62,661 nt of DNA, taken from the IMG/VR virus record IMGVR_UViG_3300009177_000007, positions 1 to 62,661 of that record, one strand, 5' to 3'. Below, piece after piece: positions 50,341 through 57,924 of this stretch. The notes under the pieces are model-generated. The model did no database searches. It was given only the letters and a program-made list of their open reading frames with translations, and was not told the DNA's origin. This DNA is from a virus. Each line of letters begins with the position of its first letter. The stretch's first letter is position 1. Made by a program: the position numbers and the translations under genes.

Positions 50341-50751
50341 ATGAGCGTGCCATCCCAAGGTCGCAGCATAGACGAAATGAGCAAGTGGCTGGGCAAGATC
50401 GAAGGCGTCGTCGAGGGACTAGAGCGCTATGTCCACGAATTCCGTCATGATGAGCGCAATCGGCGCCAGGTGGATCAGACATTCCAGGATAAGGTCATCG
50501 CCCGGCTCGACAAGATGCGGGACGATATCGAGGAAATGCGAGCGAAGGATGCCGCGGCGCTCGCGGCCGTTCGCCTCGCCGACCGTGAAGAATTCGAAGG
50601 CCTCCGCTCCGACGTCGAGGAACTTAAGCGGGCCAATGACAAGCGCGAGGGCGTCTGGGGCGCGATCGACTGGCTGATCAATAGCCCACTTATCGGATGG
50701 CTGGCAGCTGCCGCCGCAATCTTCTGGGGCATGCTGAAAACCAAGCACTGA
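50341..50751 (+). CDS. coiled-coil protein with C-terminal membrane segment (lysis-associated)
   Basis: The 136-residue protein follows AAAGGGGATAGACTTG. A long charged coiled coil (DKVIARLDKMRDDIEEMRAK) leads to a C-terminal span (INSPLIGWLAAAAAIFWGML). This layout occurs in phage proteins of lysis cassettes and of the DUF1515 type. It could be a holin accessory or an antiholin. Followed 43 bases later by endolysin. Confidence 0.68.
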   Translation: MSVPSQGRSIDEMSKWLGKIEGVVEGLERYVHEFRHDERNRRQVDQTFQDKVIARLDKMRDDIEEMRAKDAAALAAVRLADREEFEGLRSDVEELKRANDKREGVWGAIDWLINSPLIGWLAAAAAIFWGMLKTKH

Positions 50752-50794
50752 ACCCCGCGCCGCATCGGCGCCAACTTCAACAGGGAAAATCGAA

Positions 50795-51259
50795 ATGCAA
50801 CCATCAGCGGACATTGTCGCCGCCGCGCAGGCGTGCGAGCGCAAATGGAAGATCCCGGCGTCTGTGAGCCTTGCCCAATGGGCGCTCGAGAGCGGCTGGG
50901 GCAAGCACGATCTGGGGTGTTTCAACTATTTCGGAATGAAGGCGCCTTGCGGTGCCGACCATATCCCGCTGACGCCATTCGTGATGATGCGGACCCGCGA
51001 GCAGGATCGCTTCGGCCACGATTATTACATCCAGGCGCCGTTTCGAAAGTTCGCCTCGGCCGAGGAGGCATTCGACGAGCACGGCAAGCTGCTCGCGACG
51101 AAGCACGCCTATGCCGCGGCCTTCGCCAAGCTCCCCGACGTCGAGGCGTTCATCGACGGCATGGCGCCCGTCTACGCGACCGACAAGGGCTACGCGAAGG
51201 CGCTGCGCGCGGTGATCCACGGATCGAACCTGCATCAATATGACGGGGGACACGCATGA
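50795..51259 (+). CDS. endolysin, glucosaminidase (FlgJ-like) family
   Basis: In this 154-residue protein, VSLAQWALESGWGKHDLGCF places catalytic Glu32 in the family signature, then FNYFGMKAP and FRKFASAEEAFDEHGKLLAT. These enzymes cut the glycan strand of peptidoglycan. No signal peptide is seen, so release depends on a holin, probably the next gene. A GGGAAAATCGAA site precedes ATG. Confidence 0.9.
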   Translation: MQPSADIVAAAQACERKWKIPASVSLAQWALESGWGKHDLGCFNYFGMKAPCGADHIPLTPFVMMRTREQDRFGHDYYIQAPFRKFASAEEAFDEHGKLLATKHAYAAAFAKLPDVEAFIDGMAPVYATDKGYAKALRAVIHGSNLHQYDGGHA

Positions 51260-51525
51260 ACTGGAATATTCTTCGCAATGTCGCGGGCGAGTTCGAACTC
51301 GGCCGCGTGTACCTCGGCCTCGGCGGCATCCTGGCCATGGTCTCGCCGATCGGTTTCGAGGGCTGGGACATGTGGAAGAACGGCGCGCACTTCGACGTGA
51401 CGGCCTGGTGCGTCGCCTATCCCGGCGGCTTGGCTGCGCTCGCCGCGCTCGGTCTCTTCTCGATCGGGCGCAAGGAAAAGGACATTGCCGCCGCCCGGGT
51501 GACGACGCAGGCGGCGCAGCAATGA
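51256..51525 (+). CDS. putative holin (89 aa)
   Basis: Two hydrophobic spans, RVYLGLGGILAMVSPIGF and TAWCVAYPGGLAALAALGLF, are separated by a short polar loop, and the tail is charged (GRKEKDIAAARVTTQ). This small two-span plan directly after the endolysin fits a class II-like holin. Coupled by ATGA overlaps to both neighbours. Confidence 0.72.
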   Translation: MNWNILRNVAGEFELGRVYLGLGGILAMVSPIGFEGWDMWKNGAHFDVTAWCVAYPGGLAALAALGLFSIGRKEKDIAAARVTTQAAQQ

Positions 51526-52136
51526 GCAAAATTCCCGTCTTCTTCCTGGAGCCGACGGAACGCGAACGCGCTTCGCTTCGGCGATATCGATCGAGCGCCA
51601 ATGGCTCATGCGGCAGTTCTGGCATCGGCTATTGCAACGCTCAGTTCGATACCGGCGAACGGCCGATATCAGCGAGCAGATCGTTCGGATCGAAAGACGA
51701 GGCGCTTCTGTTCGACCATCGTTGGCCGACGCATTGCGCCTGCGGATACAAATTCGCGGATGATGACGCTTGGCAGGACTTCAGCCGGGAGATTTATCGG
51801 CGCGCAGACAATGGCGAAGAGATGACGCTCCACGACGCGCCGGTCGGCGCTTGCTGGAACGCATCATGGTTTGCTGAACACGGGCGCCATGTCGGTCCTG
51901 ACGGCCGATCCCTCGTAGTGAAGACGCCGGGTGGAGAGTGGATGATCGACAGTCGTGCCAGCAATTGCACCATGCCGGACGATAACGCCCATCGCTGCTG
52001 GGTTCGCCATGGCCGCCCCGAGGATGGAACGCTCCACGTCGATAAGAACGGCCTGACGTGTGCGGCGGGCGGTGGCTCGATTCTGGCCGGCAATTACCAT
52101 GGCTTCTTGCATCATGGCCACCTGGTCGAGTGCTGA
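51522..52136 (+). CDS. hypothetical Cys/His-rich protein in lysis block (204 aa)
   Basis: Starts MSKIPVFFLEPTERERASLR. Contains FDHRWPTHCACGYKFADDDA and VGACWNASWFAEHGRHVGPD, then CAAGGGSILAGNYHGFLHHG. The Cys and His content suggests a metal site. Similar proteins occur beside endolysin genes in alphaproteobacterial phages; function unknown. The longer upstream frame is holin shadow. Confidence 0.7.
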   Translation: MSKIPVFFLEPTERERASLRRYRSSANGSCGSSGIGYCNAQFDTGERPISASRSFGSKDEALLFDHRWPTHCACGYKFADDDAWQDFSREIYRRADNGEEMTLHDAPVGACWNASWFAEHGRHVGPDGRSLVVKTPGGEWMIDSRASNCTMPDDNAHRCWVRHGRPEDGTLHVDKNGLTCAAGGGSILAGNYHGFLHHGHLVEC

Positions 52137-52253
52137 TCTGATCCCAGGCCATCATCGGCACGGCGTGCCGGCTTAGTTTCCCCGGTCATTTAGGAACACT
52201 TTCGCCCAGGGATGCGACCGGCAAACCCTGTGCCTCCAAGCAAGGATATCGCT

Positions 52254-52517
52254 ATGTCTTATAGTTTCACAGTTCGCGCGTCGAACAAGGCCGATCTGAT
52301 CGCGCTGGCGACGGATGAGTTGCAGAAGGTCGTGACCGCGCAGCCAGTGCACGAGGTCGATCAGGCTCAAGCTCTCGATGCTGTGAAGAGCTTCGTCGCG
52401 CTCGTTGGTGAGGCGGAAGGTTTCGATTATCAGCTCTCCGTCCACGGCTCGGTCAGCAGCTGGGATGGAGTGCTCCGCAGCGCAGCCGTCGGCGTCAACG
52501 TCACCCTCGTTTCGTAA
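52254..52517 (+). CDS. small hypothetical protein (87 aa)
   Basis: The ATG at 52254 follows AAGGATATCGCT. MSYSFTVRASNKADLIALAT then LDAVKSFVALVGEAEGFDYQ and VGVNVTLVS suggest a small alpha/beta fold. The motif resembles short phage proteins of unknown role in lysis regions. The earlier in-frame start lacks a ribosome-binding site. Confidence 0.7.
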   Translation: MSYSFTVRASNKADLIALATDELQKVVTAQPVHEVDQAQALDAVKSFVALVGEAEGFDYQLSVHGSVSSWDGVLRSAAVGVNVTLVS

Positions 52518-52583
52518 CCAGCAGAAGAATGAGCTCGCCGGCTTCCGCCGGCAGCCCTCGCTTCGCCATCAGGAGCAACCAAA

Positions 52584-53159
52584 ATGGTCGAGGGAACTAT
52601 CCTCGAGGCCCTCGTTGCTGGCGCAAAATTCATCGGCCGCAACTGGAAATGGTTTGGCCTGGCCGCGCTGCTCCTGCTCGTAAAATGCGAGCATGATGGC
52701 AAGCTCCACTGGAAGGCCAAGGCGGCCCAACGGGAAGCTGAGCTCAAGACCTTCGCTGACCGTGTGGACGCGGCGACCGCGAAGTTCCGCGCCGCCGGGC
52801 TGGAGCGCCTCGTGCACGTCCAGCAAGCCCAGATCAACACATTGCAGAAGGATCGGGACGATGCGCGCTCTCTTGCTGCTCAGCGCCTTGCTGAGTTTAA
52901 CCGCGTGCGGCAAAACACTGCCGACGCCCGTGGCGGACGGCTTGAGCCCGTGTCCGCCATTCCCGAAACGGCCGGCGGATTTATCGCCGATCCCGCCCAT
53001 CCGGGATTTTATTCGATACTTGCCTCAGACGCCATCACGCTGATGCAGAACTGCCAGGGCTGGGCCGATGCCTATGAAGGCCTGGCGCACGCGTGGGACC
53101 ATCAGGCGGCCGTGACGGTCGACCTGCCGCCCGCGCAGCCTATTTCTCCGAACCCTTAA
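52584..53159 (+). CDS. i-spanin, Rz-like
   Basis: The 191-residue protein has an N-terminal membrane anchor (WKWFGLAALLLLV, residues about 21-33) followed by a periplasmic helix (KAAQREAELKTFADRVDAAT, VHVQQAQINTLQKDRDDARS). This is the inner-membrane spanin plan. An o-spanin frame is nested inside in the +1 frame. The C-terminus is an extra globular part (YSILASDAITLMQNCQGWAD). Together they would fuse inner and outer membranes at lysis. Confidence 0.85.
   Translation: MVEGTILEALVAGAKFIGRNWKWFGLAALLLLVKCEHDGKLHWKAKAAQREAELKTFADRVDAATAKFRAAGLERLVHVQQAQINTLQKDRDDARSLAAQRLAEFNRVRQNTADARGGRLEPVSAIPETAGGFIADPAHPGFYSILASDAITLMQNCQGWADAYEGLAHAWDHQAAVTVDLPPAQPISPNP
52861..53043 (+). CDS. nested o-spanin lipoprotein, Rz1-like
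   Basis: A 60-residue frame lies wholly inside the Rz-like gene in the +1 frame. It begins MRALLLLSALLSLTACGKTL: a lipoprotein signal with lipobox LTAC and Cys16, then a Pro-rich chain (PTPVADGLSPCPPFPKRPAD, SPIPP). This is the classic Rz1 design. A GGGACG stretch lies before the ATG. Confidence 0.87.
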   Translation: MRALLLLSALLSLTACGKTLPTPVADGLSPCPPFPKRPADLSPIPPIRDFIRYLPQTPSR

Positions 53160-53170
53160 AGGAACCCGCC

Positions 53171-54439
53171 ATGCGCAGATTGCTCACGGGGCTGCTCAGC
53201 CTCGCGATTTCGCTCGTCTTCATGTCCGTGGCCATCCCGGCGCACGCCACGCTCGCGGACGCGCAGTGGGTATGCACGCATCAGAGCACGCATACCGCGG
53301 CACAGATCGCCTGGGCCGAGACGCTGGTGCCGGGGTGCATCGTCACGCCGACGCCTGCTCCGGCTCCCGCGCCAACGCCATCAACCCCACCGGCGGGCAT
53401 CAAGGTGACCAGCTCCAGCGGTCTGCTGACCGCGCTGATGAACGCGAAGGGCGGCGAGACCTTCCTGCTCGCAGATGGCGTTGGCTACAGCGTCACGCTA
53501 TCGAGCAAGGGCTACGCCAGCCCGGTGACCATCACCTCGGCCGATCCGGCCCACCGCGCCAAGATCAGCTGGTTTTCGCTCGCCAATGTCGGCAACCTCA
53601 CCTTCCTGAACGTCGACATTGCGCGCAACGCGAAGGATCCGGCCAATCCCAATGTCGAGAATCTCGGCAAGATCAATGGGGGCAAGAACATCGTCTTCGA
53701 TGGGGTCTACTTCCACGGCTCGCTGGATAACAATGCGCTAAACGATATCATTGGCCCGAACATCGGCGGCGTCGATGGCCTGAGGATCGTCAACAGCCGC
53801 TTCGAGCAGCTGATGGCCGGCTTCCGAATCGGCGGCTGCAACAATGTGACGATCGCCAATAACGTGGCCACGGCACTGCGCTCCGACGGCTTCGACTTTG
53901 CGGCCTCCGCGAACGTGCTGATCGAGCGCAACAGCTTCTCGAACTTCCAGCGGAACTCCACCGATCACCCGGACGCGATCCAGTTCTGGACGCAGGGATC
54001 GACCAAGCCCTCTACCAACATCACGATCCGCTACAATGTCGTGCTGCCGGCCGGCGGGAACGGAATGCAGGGGATTTTCTTGGCGGACCAGGTCGGCAAC
54101 CTGCCCTATTCGAATGTGCTGATCGAGAAGAACCTGATCGTCGGCCTCAACATGGCCAACGGCATTTTCCCCAGCCACGTCAACGGCCTCACCGTCCGGT
54201 ATAACACGGTCGTTTCGCCGCTCGACGATGGAAATTCGGTGTGGATCAGGGTCGACAAATCCACCGGCGTGAGCGTCATCGGTAATATCGCCGATATGTT
54301 CAACGGCGTTAGCGCCGCTGGCAATAAGCTGACCAGCGCCAGTGGGATCGACCTGAAGCTGCTCACGACGGCCAACCTGCCGAAACTCACGCCAGCGCAG
54401 TTGATCGTGCCCGGAATCGGGTATCAGCCGGTACAGTGA
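53171..54439 (+). CDS. secreted right-handed parallel beta-helix protein
   Basis: The 422-residue protein starts after AAAGGAACC with a signal peptide (MRRLLTGLLSLAISLVFMSV, AIPAHA cleavage). A PTPAPAPAPTPSTPP linker is followed by pectin-lyase-like coils: GKNIVFDGVYFHGSLDNNAL, GGCNNVTIANNVATALRSDG, and VNGLTVRYNTVVSPLDDGNS. Such folds include polysaccharide lyases and depolymerases. It lies after the spanins, last in the late block, and is likely exported by lysed or lysogenic cells. Confidence 0.85.
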   Translation: MRRLLTGLLSLAISLVFMSVAIPAHATLADAQWVCTHQSTHTAAQIAWAETLVPGCIVTPTPAPAPAPTPSTPPAGIKVTSSSGLLTALMNAKGGETFLLADGVGYSVTLSSKGYASPVTITSADPAHRAKISWFSLANVGNLTFLNVDIARNAKDPANPNVENLGKINGGKNIVFDGVYFHGSLDNNALNDIIGPNIGGVDGLRIVNSRFEQLMAGFRIGGCNNVTIANNVATALRSDGFDFAASANVLIERNSFSNFQRNSTDHPDAIQFWTQGSTKPSTNITIRYNVVLPAGGNGMQGIFLADQVGNLPYSNVLIEKNLIVGLNMANGIFPSHVNGLTVRYNTVVSPLDDGNSVWIRVDKSTGVSVIGNIADMFNGVSAAGNKLTSASGIDLKLLTTANLPKLTPAQLIVPGIGYQPVQ

Positions 54440-54454
54440 AGACCTGGGCAACAG

Positions 54455-54979
54455 TCAGCGTAGGTGCTCTGGCCGAAGTTCGTCCGGAAGGGTACCAATA
54501 ATCACTGACCGGCGATATTCTGGGATGCACAGGAACGCTCGGTGCACGTCCGCCGGCGGGATCTTGTAATAGACCGTCAGCTGCTGGAACAGGCCGAATA
54601 AGCGAAGCAGCCTGCCCGTCGTATCAAGGACCGGCCAAGGCATGGTGCATGCGCCAGCAGAAGCAGAATACACATCGTCGTCCTCATTGGGATGGGCCAC
54701 CACGACAACGGGAGCGGGAGCTGGCTCAAGAGGGTCCCAGAGCACCATGGCGTGCTCAAGAGGGACGTCACCATCCTGTTCATCCAATTCCCGATTGTCA
54801 TACATGGGCGCAGCATTGTTGAGGATATTGAACGCCGCTAGTTCGGTGCGCCGCTCGATCGGCGCGTCGCCGCGCTCCATCATGCTGACATAGGTTTGCG
54901 TCATCCCAAGGGCTTCGGCCATTTCGGCCTGCGTCATTCTTGCGGCCCTCCGCAACGCCTTCAGCTCTTCAGGTTGCAT
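54455..54979 (-). CDS. XRE-family regulator
   Basis: In this 174-residue protein, ELKALRRAARMTQAEMAEAL then GMTQTYVSMMERGDAPIERR (about residues 4-50) is a clear XRE helix-turn-helix. The C-terminal part (AHPNEDDDVYSASAG, KIPPADVHRAFLCIPEYRRS) is unassigned. GGAG is 8 bases before the ATG at 54979. It converges on the late operon and follows a 21-codon ORF from the same promoter, whose dyad it may bind. Confidence 0.82.
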   Translation of the reverse strand: MQPEELKALRRAARMTQAEMAEALGMTQTYVSMMERGDAPIERRTELAAFNILNNAAPMYDNRELDEQDGDVPLEHAMVLWDPLEPAPAPVVVVAHPNEDDDVYSASAGACTMPWPVLDTTGRLLRLFGLFQQLTVYYKIPPADVHRAFLCIPEYRRSVIIGTLPDELRPEHLR

Positions 54980-55055
54980 TAAACCGGCTCCGCTATTATC
55001 TTTGACACCTAGCACCGGTCCCGCTTCTCGTGGCGGTTCCCGGCGCTCCGTAGGG

Positions 55056-55121
55056 TCAGAAGCGGATTTCGATCTCGATCGTTATCCACTTCGTCACCAA
55101 CCGAAGGATGTAGCTAAGCAT
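55056..55121 (-). CDS. 21-residue hydrophobic peptide ORF
   Basis: ATG 55121 follows AAGGAG by 7 bases, one of the best ribosome-binding sites in the window. The peptide opens MLSYILRLVTKWITI and ends IEIRF: hydrophobic and basic, like a leader or a small membrane toxin. It precedes the XRE gene on one predicted transcript. Too short for homology; translation is the open question. Confidence 0.5.
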   Translation of the reverse strand: MLSYILRLVTKWITIEIEIRF

Positions 55122-55126
55122 AGCTA
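55111..55126. repeat. TAGCTA inverted pair
   Basis: TAGCTA-AGCA-TAGCTA overlaps the start of the 21-codon ORF. It could be a regulator site or simply mRNA structure around the start codon. Confidence 0.4.
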
Positions 55127-55172
55127 TTCTCCTTTGGTTTGTCGGTCGGGGTGTCGCCCGCCGACAAGAGAT

Positions 55173-55230
55173 TTATTAAGCCAGTTACTAAGTCCAGTCA
55201 AGGGATTTTAGTAACTGGCTTTATTTTTTG
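55173..55230 (-). promoter_or_regulatory. strong minus-strand promoter inside a 14-bp dyad; possible plus-strand terminator
   Basis: TTGACT (55201-55196) and TAATAA (55178-55173) are exactly 17 bases apart on the minus strand. Arms AAGCCAGTTACTAA (55178-55191) and TTAGTAACTGGCTT (55208-55221) flank and overlap them. Read on the plus strand, the dyad forms a 14-bp stem followed by TTATTTTTTG, so it may also end rightward late transcription. Probable operator of the XRE regulator. Confidence 0.78.
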
Positions 55231-55385
55231 ACATTCCAAGACACCACTCGCGGGCTCATCAGGCCAAGCGGGGGTGCCGGGTTGCCGCCCGGACACCGAC
55301 GGCTGAAGACCGTCACTAGCGGCCGGCCGTGCCGCATCGCCCCGCACCCGTGCACCGGGTGCGGCCTTCTGGAACGTAAACAATC
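55228..55385 (+). promoter_or_regulatory. leader of the Dam-type methylase with three stem-loops
   Basis: A perfect TTGACA lies at 55228-55233, but the -10 is poor. Downstream are three stems: GGTGCCGGG/CCCGGACACC (55273-55297, one bulge), GACGG/CCGTC (55298-55314), and CCGCACCCG/CGGGTGCGG (55342-55364, 9 bp, 5-base loop). No gene fits here. It may be a structured leader or a small RNA. Confidence 0.5.
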
Positions 55386-56228
55386 ATGGAGTCGAGAAAT
55401 CTGTTTGACGAGCTGGTGCGCCCGGTCGCGCCGGCAGCGGGTTATATTGGTGGCAAGCGGCGACTGGCGCGCGCCATCACGCGCGCGATCGATCGCTGTC
55501 CGCACGATCTCTACGCGGAAGTGTTCGTGGGCATGGGCGGTATCTTTCTTCGCCGCGGCCGCAAGCCACGCGTGGAAGTGATCAACGACTGGTCCGAGGA
55601 CGTTTCCACCTTCTTCCGCATCCTCCAGCGGCATTATGTCGCGTTCCTGGACATGCTGCGGTTTCAGCTGACGACGCGCGCCGGTTTCGAGCGCCTCCTT
55701 CGCGTCGATCCCTCCACCCAAACCGATTTGGAGCGCGCCGCGCGCTTCCTCTATCTCCAGCGCCTCGCCTTCGGCGGCAAGGTGGCCGGCCGCAACTTCG
55801 GCGTCGATCCCGGATCGCCCGGCTCGTTCGACGTCACCAAACTGGGGCCGCTCCTCGAGGCGATCCACGAGCGGCTCGCGGCCGTGACAATCGAGCGCTT
55901 GCCTTGGTCTGACTTCCTGTCCCGCTACGATCGGGGTGACGCGCTGTTCTACCTCGATCCGCCATATTGGGGCAGCGAGGGGGATTATGGCGCCGATCTG
56001 TTCGATCGAACGCAGTTCGAAGACATGGCCAAGCAGCTGGGCGCGGTCGCCGGCCGATTCCTGCTGAGCATCAACGATGTTCCCGAGATCCGCGCGATCT
56101 TCGCGGGCTTCTCGATGATCGAGCGGGGTTTGCTCTATACGATCGGTGGCGGCGGTAACGAGGTCGATGCCAAGGAACTGGTGATCAGCAACCTCGATCA
56201 GGTGCGCCTGGAGCAAATATTCACCTAG
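55386..56228 (+). CDS. Dam-type (D12 class) DNA adenine methyltransferase
   Basis: In this 280-residue protein, GYIGGKRRLARAI (about 19-31), SAM motif YAEVFVGMGGIFL (43-55) and catalytic DPPY (191-194) define the D12 class of N6-adenine methylases, often GATC-specific. It has the expected length. It is convergent with the leftward accessory operon and separately controlled from it. Plausible roles are protection from restriction and control of methylation-sensitive phage promoters. Confidence 0.92.
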   Translation: MESRNLFDELVRPVAPAAGYIGGKRRLARAITRAIDRCPHDLYAEVFVGMGGIFLRRGRKPRVEVINDWSEDVSTFFRILQRHYVAFLDMLRFQLTTRAGFERLLRVDPSTQTDLERAARFLYLQRLAFGGKVAGRNFGVDPGSPGSFDVTKLGPLLEAIHERLAAVTIERLPWSDFLSRYDRGDALFYLDPPYWGSEGDYGADLFDRTQFEDMAKQLGAVAGRFLLSINDVPEIRAIFAGFSMIERGLLYTIGGGGNEVDAKELVISNLDQVRLEQIFT

Positions 56229-56692
56229 AGGCTCCTTTTGACGATCAGGCGCACGAGATCGCGCAGGTCGAAAGCTCCATCGATCGAGACGCGTGACAGT
56301 TCGTCTGCGGCCACGGACAGGCCGCGCGCACGGAGATGAGCGATCGCGGCGTGGCAAATATCATCCAGTTTCTCACGCTTCATATCGATCGACATCCAGC
56401 GTTCCTCTTGCGCCCACGTGCTGAGGGGGTTGACCCATGTGCCGGTCGACCATCCGAAGACGTTCCAGCCGTCACATCCCGGCGTGAGGCGGCAGCGCGT
56501 GCGCCTGTCGAGAAGCCGGTAATCTCGGCCGAGTTTTGCTGTGAGGGCTGCGATATCGATCGTTTTGAACTGCCGACATTTTCGGCAACGCACCTGGATG
56601 TAGAATTCCGGGCGCTCGGCAATCATGTCGGCCATCGATCCCAGCGTCATCACCCACGATGGCGTGATCCCTTCATTTCTTCGCACACCCAT
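56225..56692 (-). CDS. hypothetical protein with Cys pairs (155 aa)
   Basis: FYIQVRCRKCRQFKTIDIAA has CRKC, and RRTRCRLTPGC has two more Cys, so a zinc ribbon at about residues 35-75 is likely. The C-terminus (ICHAAIAHLRARGLSVAADE) is helical. The stop overlaps the methylase stop region by 4 bases. The start is uncertain: ATG 56692 or an inner ATG (MTLGSMADM). Confidence 0.65.
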   Translation of the reverse strand: MGVRRNEGITPSWVMTLGSMADMIAERPEFYIQVRCRKCRQFKTIDIAALTAKLGRDYRLLDRRTRCRLTPGCDGWNVFGWSTGTWVNPLSTWAQEERWMSIDMKREKLDDICHAAIAHLRARGLSVAADELSRVSIDGAFDLRDLVRLIVKRSL

Positions 56693-56808
56693 GCGAACAG
56701 AAAGAGAACAGCGACTCGCGTCGAGTCAATCGCACCGATCACAAGAATGCGCCGGTGCTCATGCGTAGAGCAGGAAGGAGCGGCTTTTCGGGATAGGCTT
56801 TCCCATGG
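56693..56808 (-). promoter_or_regulatory. short intergenic region with two GANTC sites
   Basis: GACTC (56713-56717) and GAGTC (56723-56727) stand 5 bases apart upstream of the gene ending at 56225. No gene is visible. GANTC is the CcrM methylation target in alphaproteobacteria, so methylation-sensitive transcription is possible. Confidence 0.35.
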
Positions 56809-56985
56809 TCACTGCCGCGCCAGCGGCTCGTGACCAGGTTCGTCATGGTACAGCACGTCGCCGAGCAGCCGCATGTCCACTGCCTGGCCGCAATGGTTGC
56901 AGACATAGAAGTGCTCACGTTCATCAAGCACGGGCGCCAGCGGCTTGCCTTTCGAAGCGTTCAACATCTCGCGGTCGATCCTCAC
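56809..56985 (-). CDS. small zinc-binding protein, GTG start (58 aa)
   Basis: The GTG at 56985 overlaps the ligase stop in GTGA and gives VRIDREMLNASKGKPLAPVL. One CNHC pair in EHFYVCNHCGQAVDMRLLGD and a later H-D-E-P-G-H may bind zinc. The longer reading upstream is a ligase shadow. Function unknown; probably co-translated with the ligase. Confidence 0.65.
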   Translation of the reverse strand: MRIDREMLNASKGKPLAPVLDEREHFYVCNHCGQAVDMRLLGDVLYHDEPGHEPLARQ

Positions 56986-57854
56986 AGCAGCCCTCGCACG
57001 GTTGCATGGCGGAGCTTCCCGCCGCCCCTCAAAAACTGCACGCGGGCATGCACCTCGGGCTCGACCCATTGCGCGCCCTTGCGCTTGTCGACGCGCAGCG
57101 GTGGCCCCAGCCGCTTCAACCGCTCCATATCCGCCCAGAAACGATCCCGCTCATTGTCGGACAAGGTCAGCATCGCCCCGCCGACATATTCCAGCTCGCC
57201 ATCGTGCTCACGCGCCAACAGCGCCGTCGTCGGCCCGGTGCCGCGTTCGGTGCCAACCACCACGAAGTTTTCTTCCTCGAAGCACTTCACCTTCAACCAA
57301 GCCGTAGAGCGGCCGCTGACATAGCGGCTGTCGATGCGCTTCGAGACGATGCCCTCAAGCTCCATAACCCTGGCCTGGGCAAACATCGCATCGCCGTTGC
57401 CGACAACATGTTCGCTGAACTGGAGTGGCCATTTTGGATCGTGCCCGCCGATCAGCGCCCGGAGACTGTCGCGGCGGTCGATCAGGCCAACCTTGCGAAG
57501 ATCCTTGCCGTCGAGATGGAGCAAGTCGAAGGCATAGAGGATTAGGCCATGTGGCTTCCCGCTCAGTGATGCGCGCAGAGCGCGGAAATCGGAAACGCCG
57601 TTCTCGTCCTGAACGATCAGCTCGCCGTCAATAATGGCCCGATCGCAGGGAAGCGAGGCGGCGGCCTTGACGATGTTCGCATATTTTGCGGTCCAGTCGT
57701 GGCCGTTCCGCGTGAAAGCCCGAACGCTGGCACCATCCTTGATCAGCTGGGTGCGATAGCCATCATGCTTGATCTCATGCAGCCAGCCGTCTCCCGCAGG
57801 AGGATCGCTGACCGGCGTCGGCAGCAGCGGCGGGATGAAGCGCAGTTCGGACAT
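56982..57854 (-). CDS. ATP-dependent DNA ligase
   Basis: In this 290-residue protein, WLHEIKHDGYRTQ carries the nucleotidyl motif K-x-D-G with K29 as the AMP acceptor. IIDGELIVQD, FDLLHLDGKDL, MELEGIVSKRIDS and AWLKVKCF are motifs III to V, and an OB fold follows (FVVVGTERGTG). The size fits the short LigD/LigB-type ligases. It seals nicks during replication or repair. The preceding leader has four GANTC sites. Confidence 0.93.
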   Translation of the reverse strand: MSELRFIPPLLPTPVSDPPAGDGWLHEIKHDGYRTQLIKDGASVRAFTRNGHDWTAKYANIVKAAASLPCDRAIIDGELIVQDENGVSDFRALRASLSGKPHGLILYAFDLLHLDGKDLRKVGLIDRRDSLRALIGGHDPKWPLQFSEHVVGNGDAMFAQARVMELEGIVSKRIDSRYVSGRSTAWLKVKCFEEENFVVVGTERGTGPTTALLAREHDGELEYVGGAMLTLSDNERDRFWADMERLKRLGPPLRVDKRKGAQWVEPEVHARVQFLRGGGKLRHATVRGLL

Positions 57855-57924
57855 GGCGCGAGTCGACTCCCATGCGCCGAGTCGTGTTCCCGGTGAGTCG
57901 AAATGAATCTTTGGCCCGCGAAAC
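57855..57924 (-). promoter_or_regulatory. leader with GANTC cluster before the ligase gene
   Basis: GAGTC at 57860, GACTC at 57865, GAGTC at 57879 and GAGTC at 57895 give four CcrM target sites within 40 bases, two of them forming the palindrome GAGTCGACTC. This could be a CcrM-sensitive control region or a repressor operator. Confidence 0.45.

Noticed and set aside
55178-55230. Dyad read only as a rho-independent terminator
   Set aside because: The same arms overlap a near-perfect minus-strand promoter, so I list it first as operator/promoter and keep termination as a second possibility.
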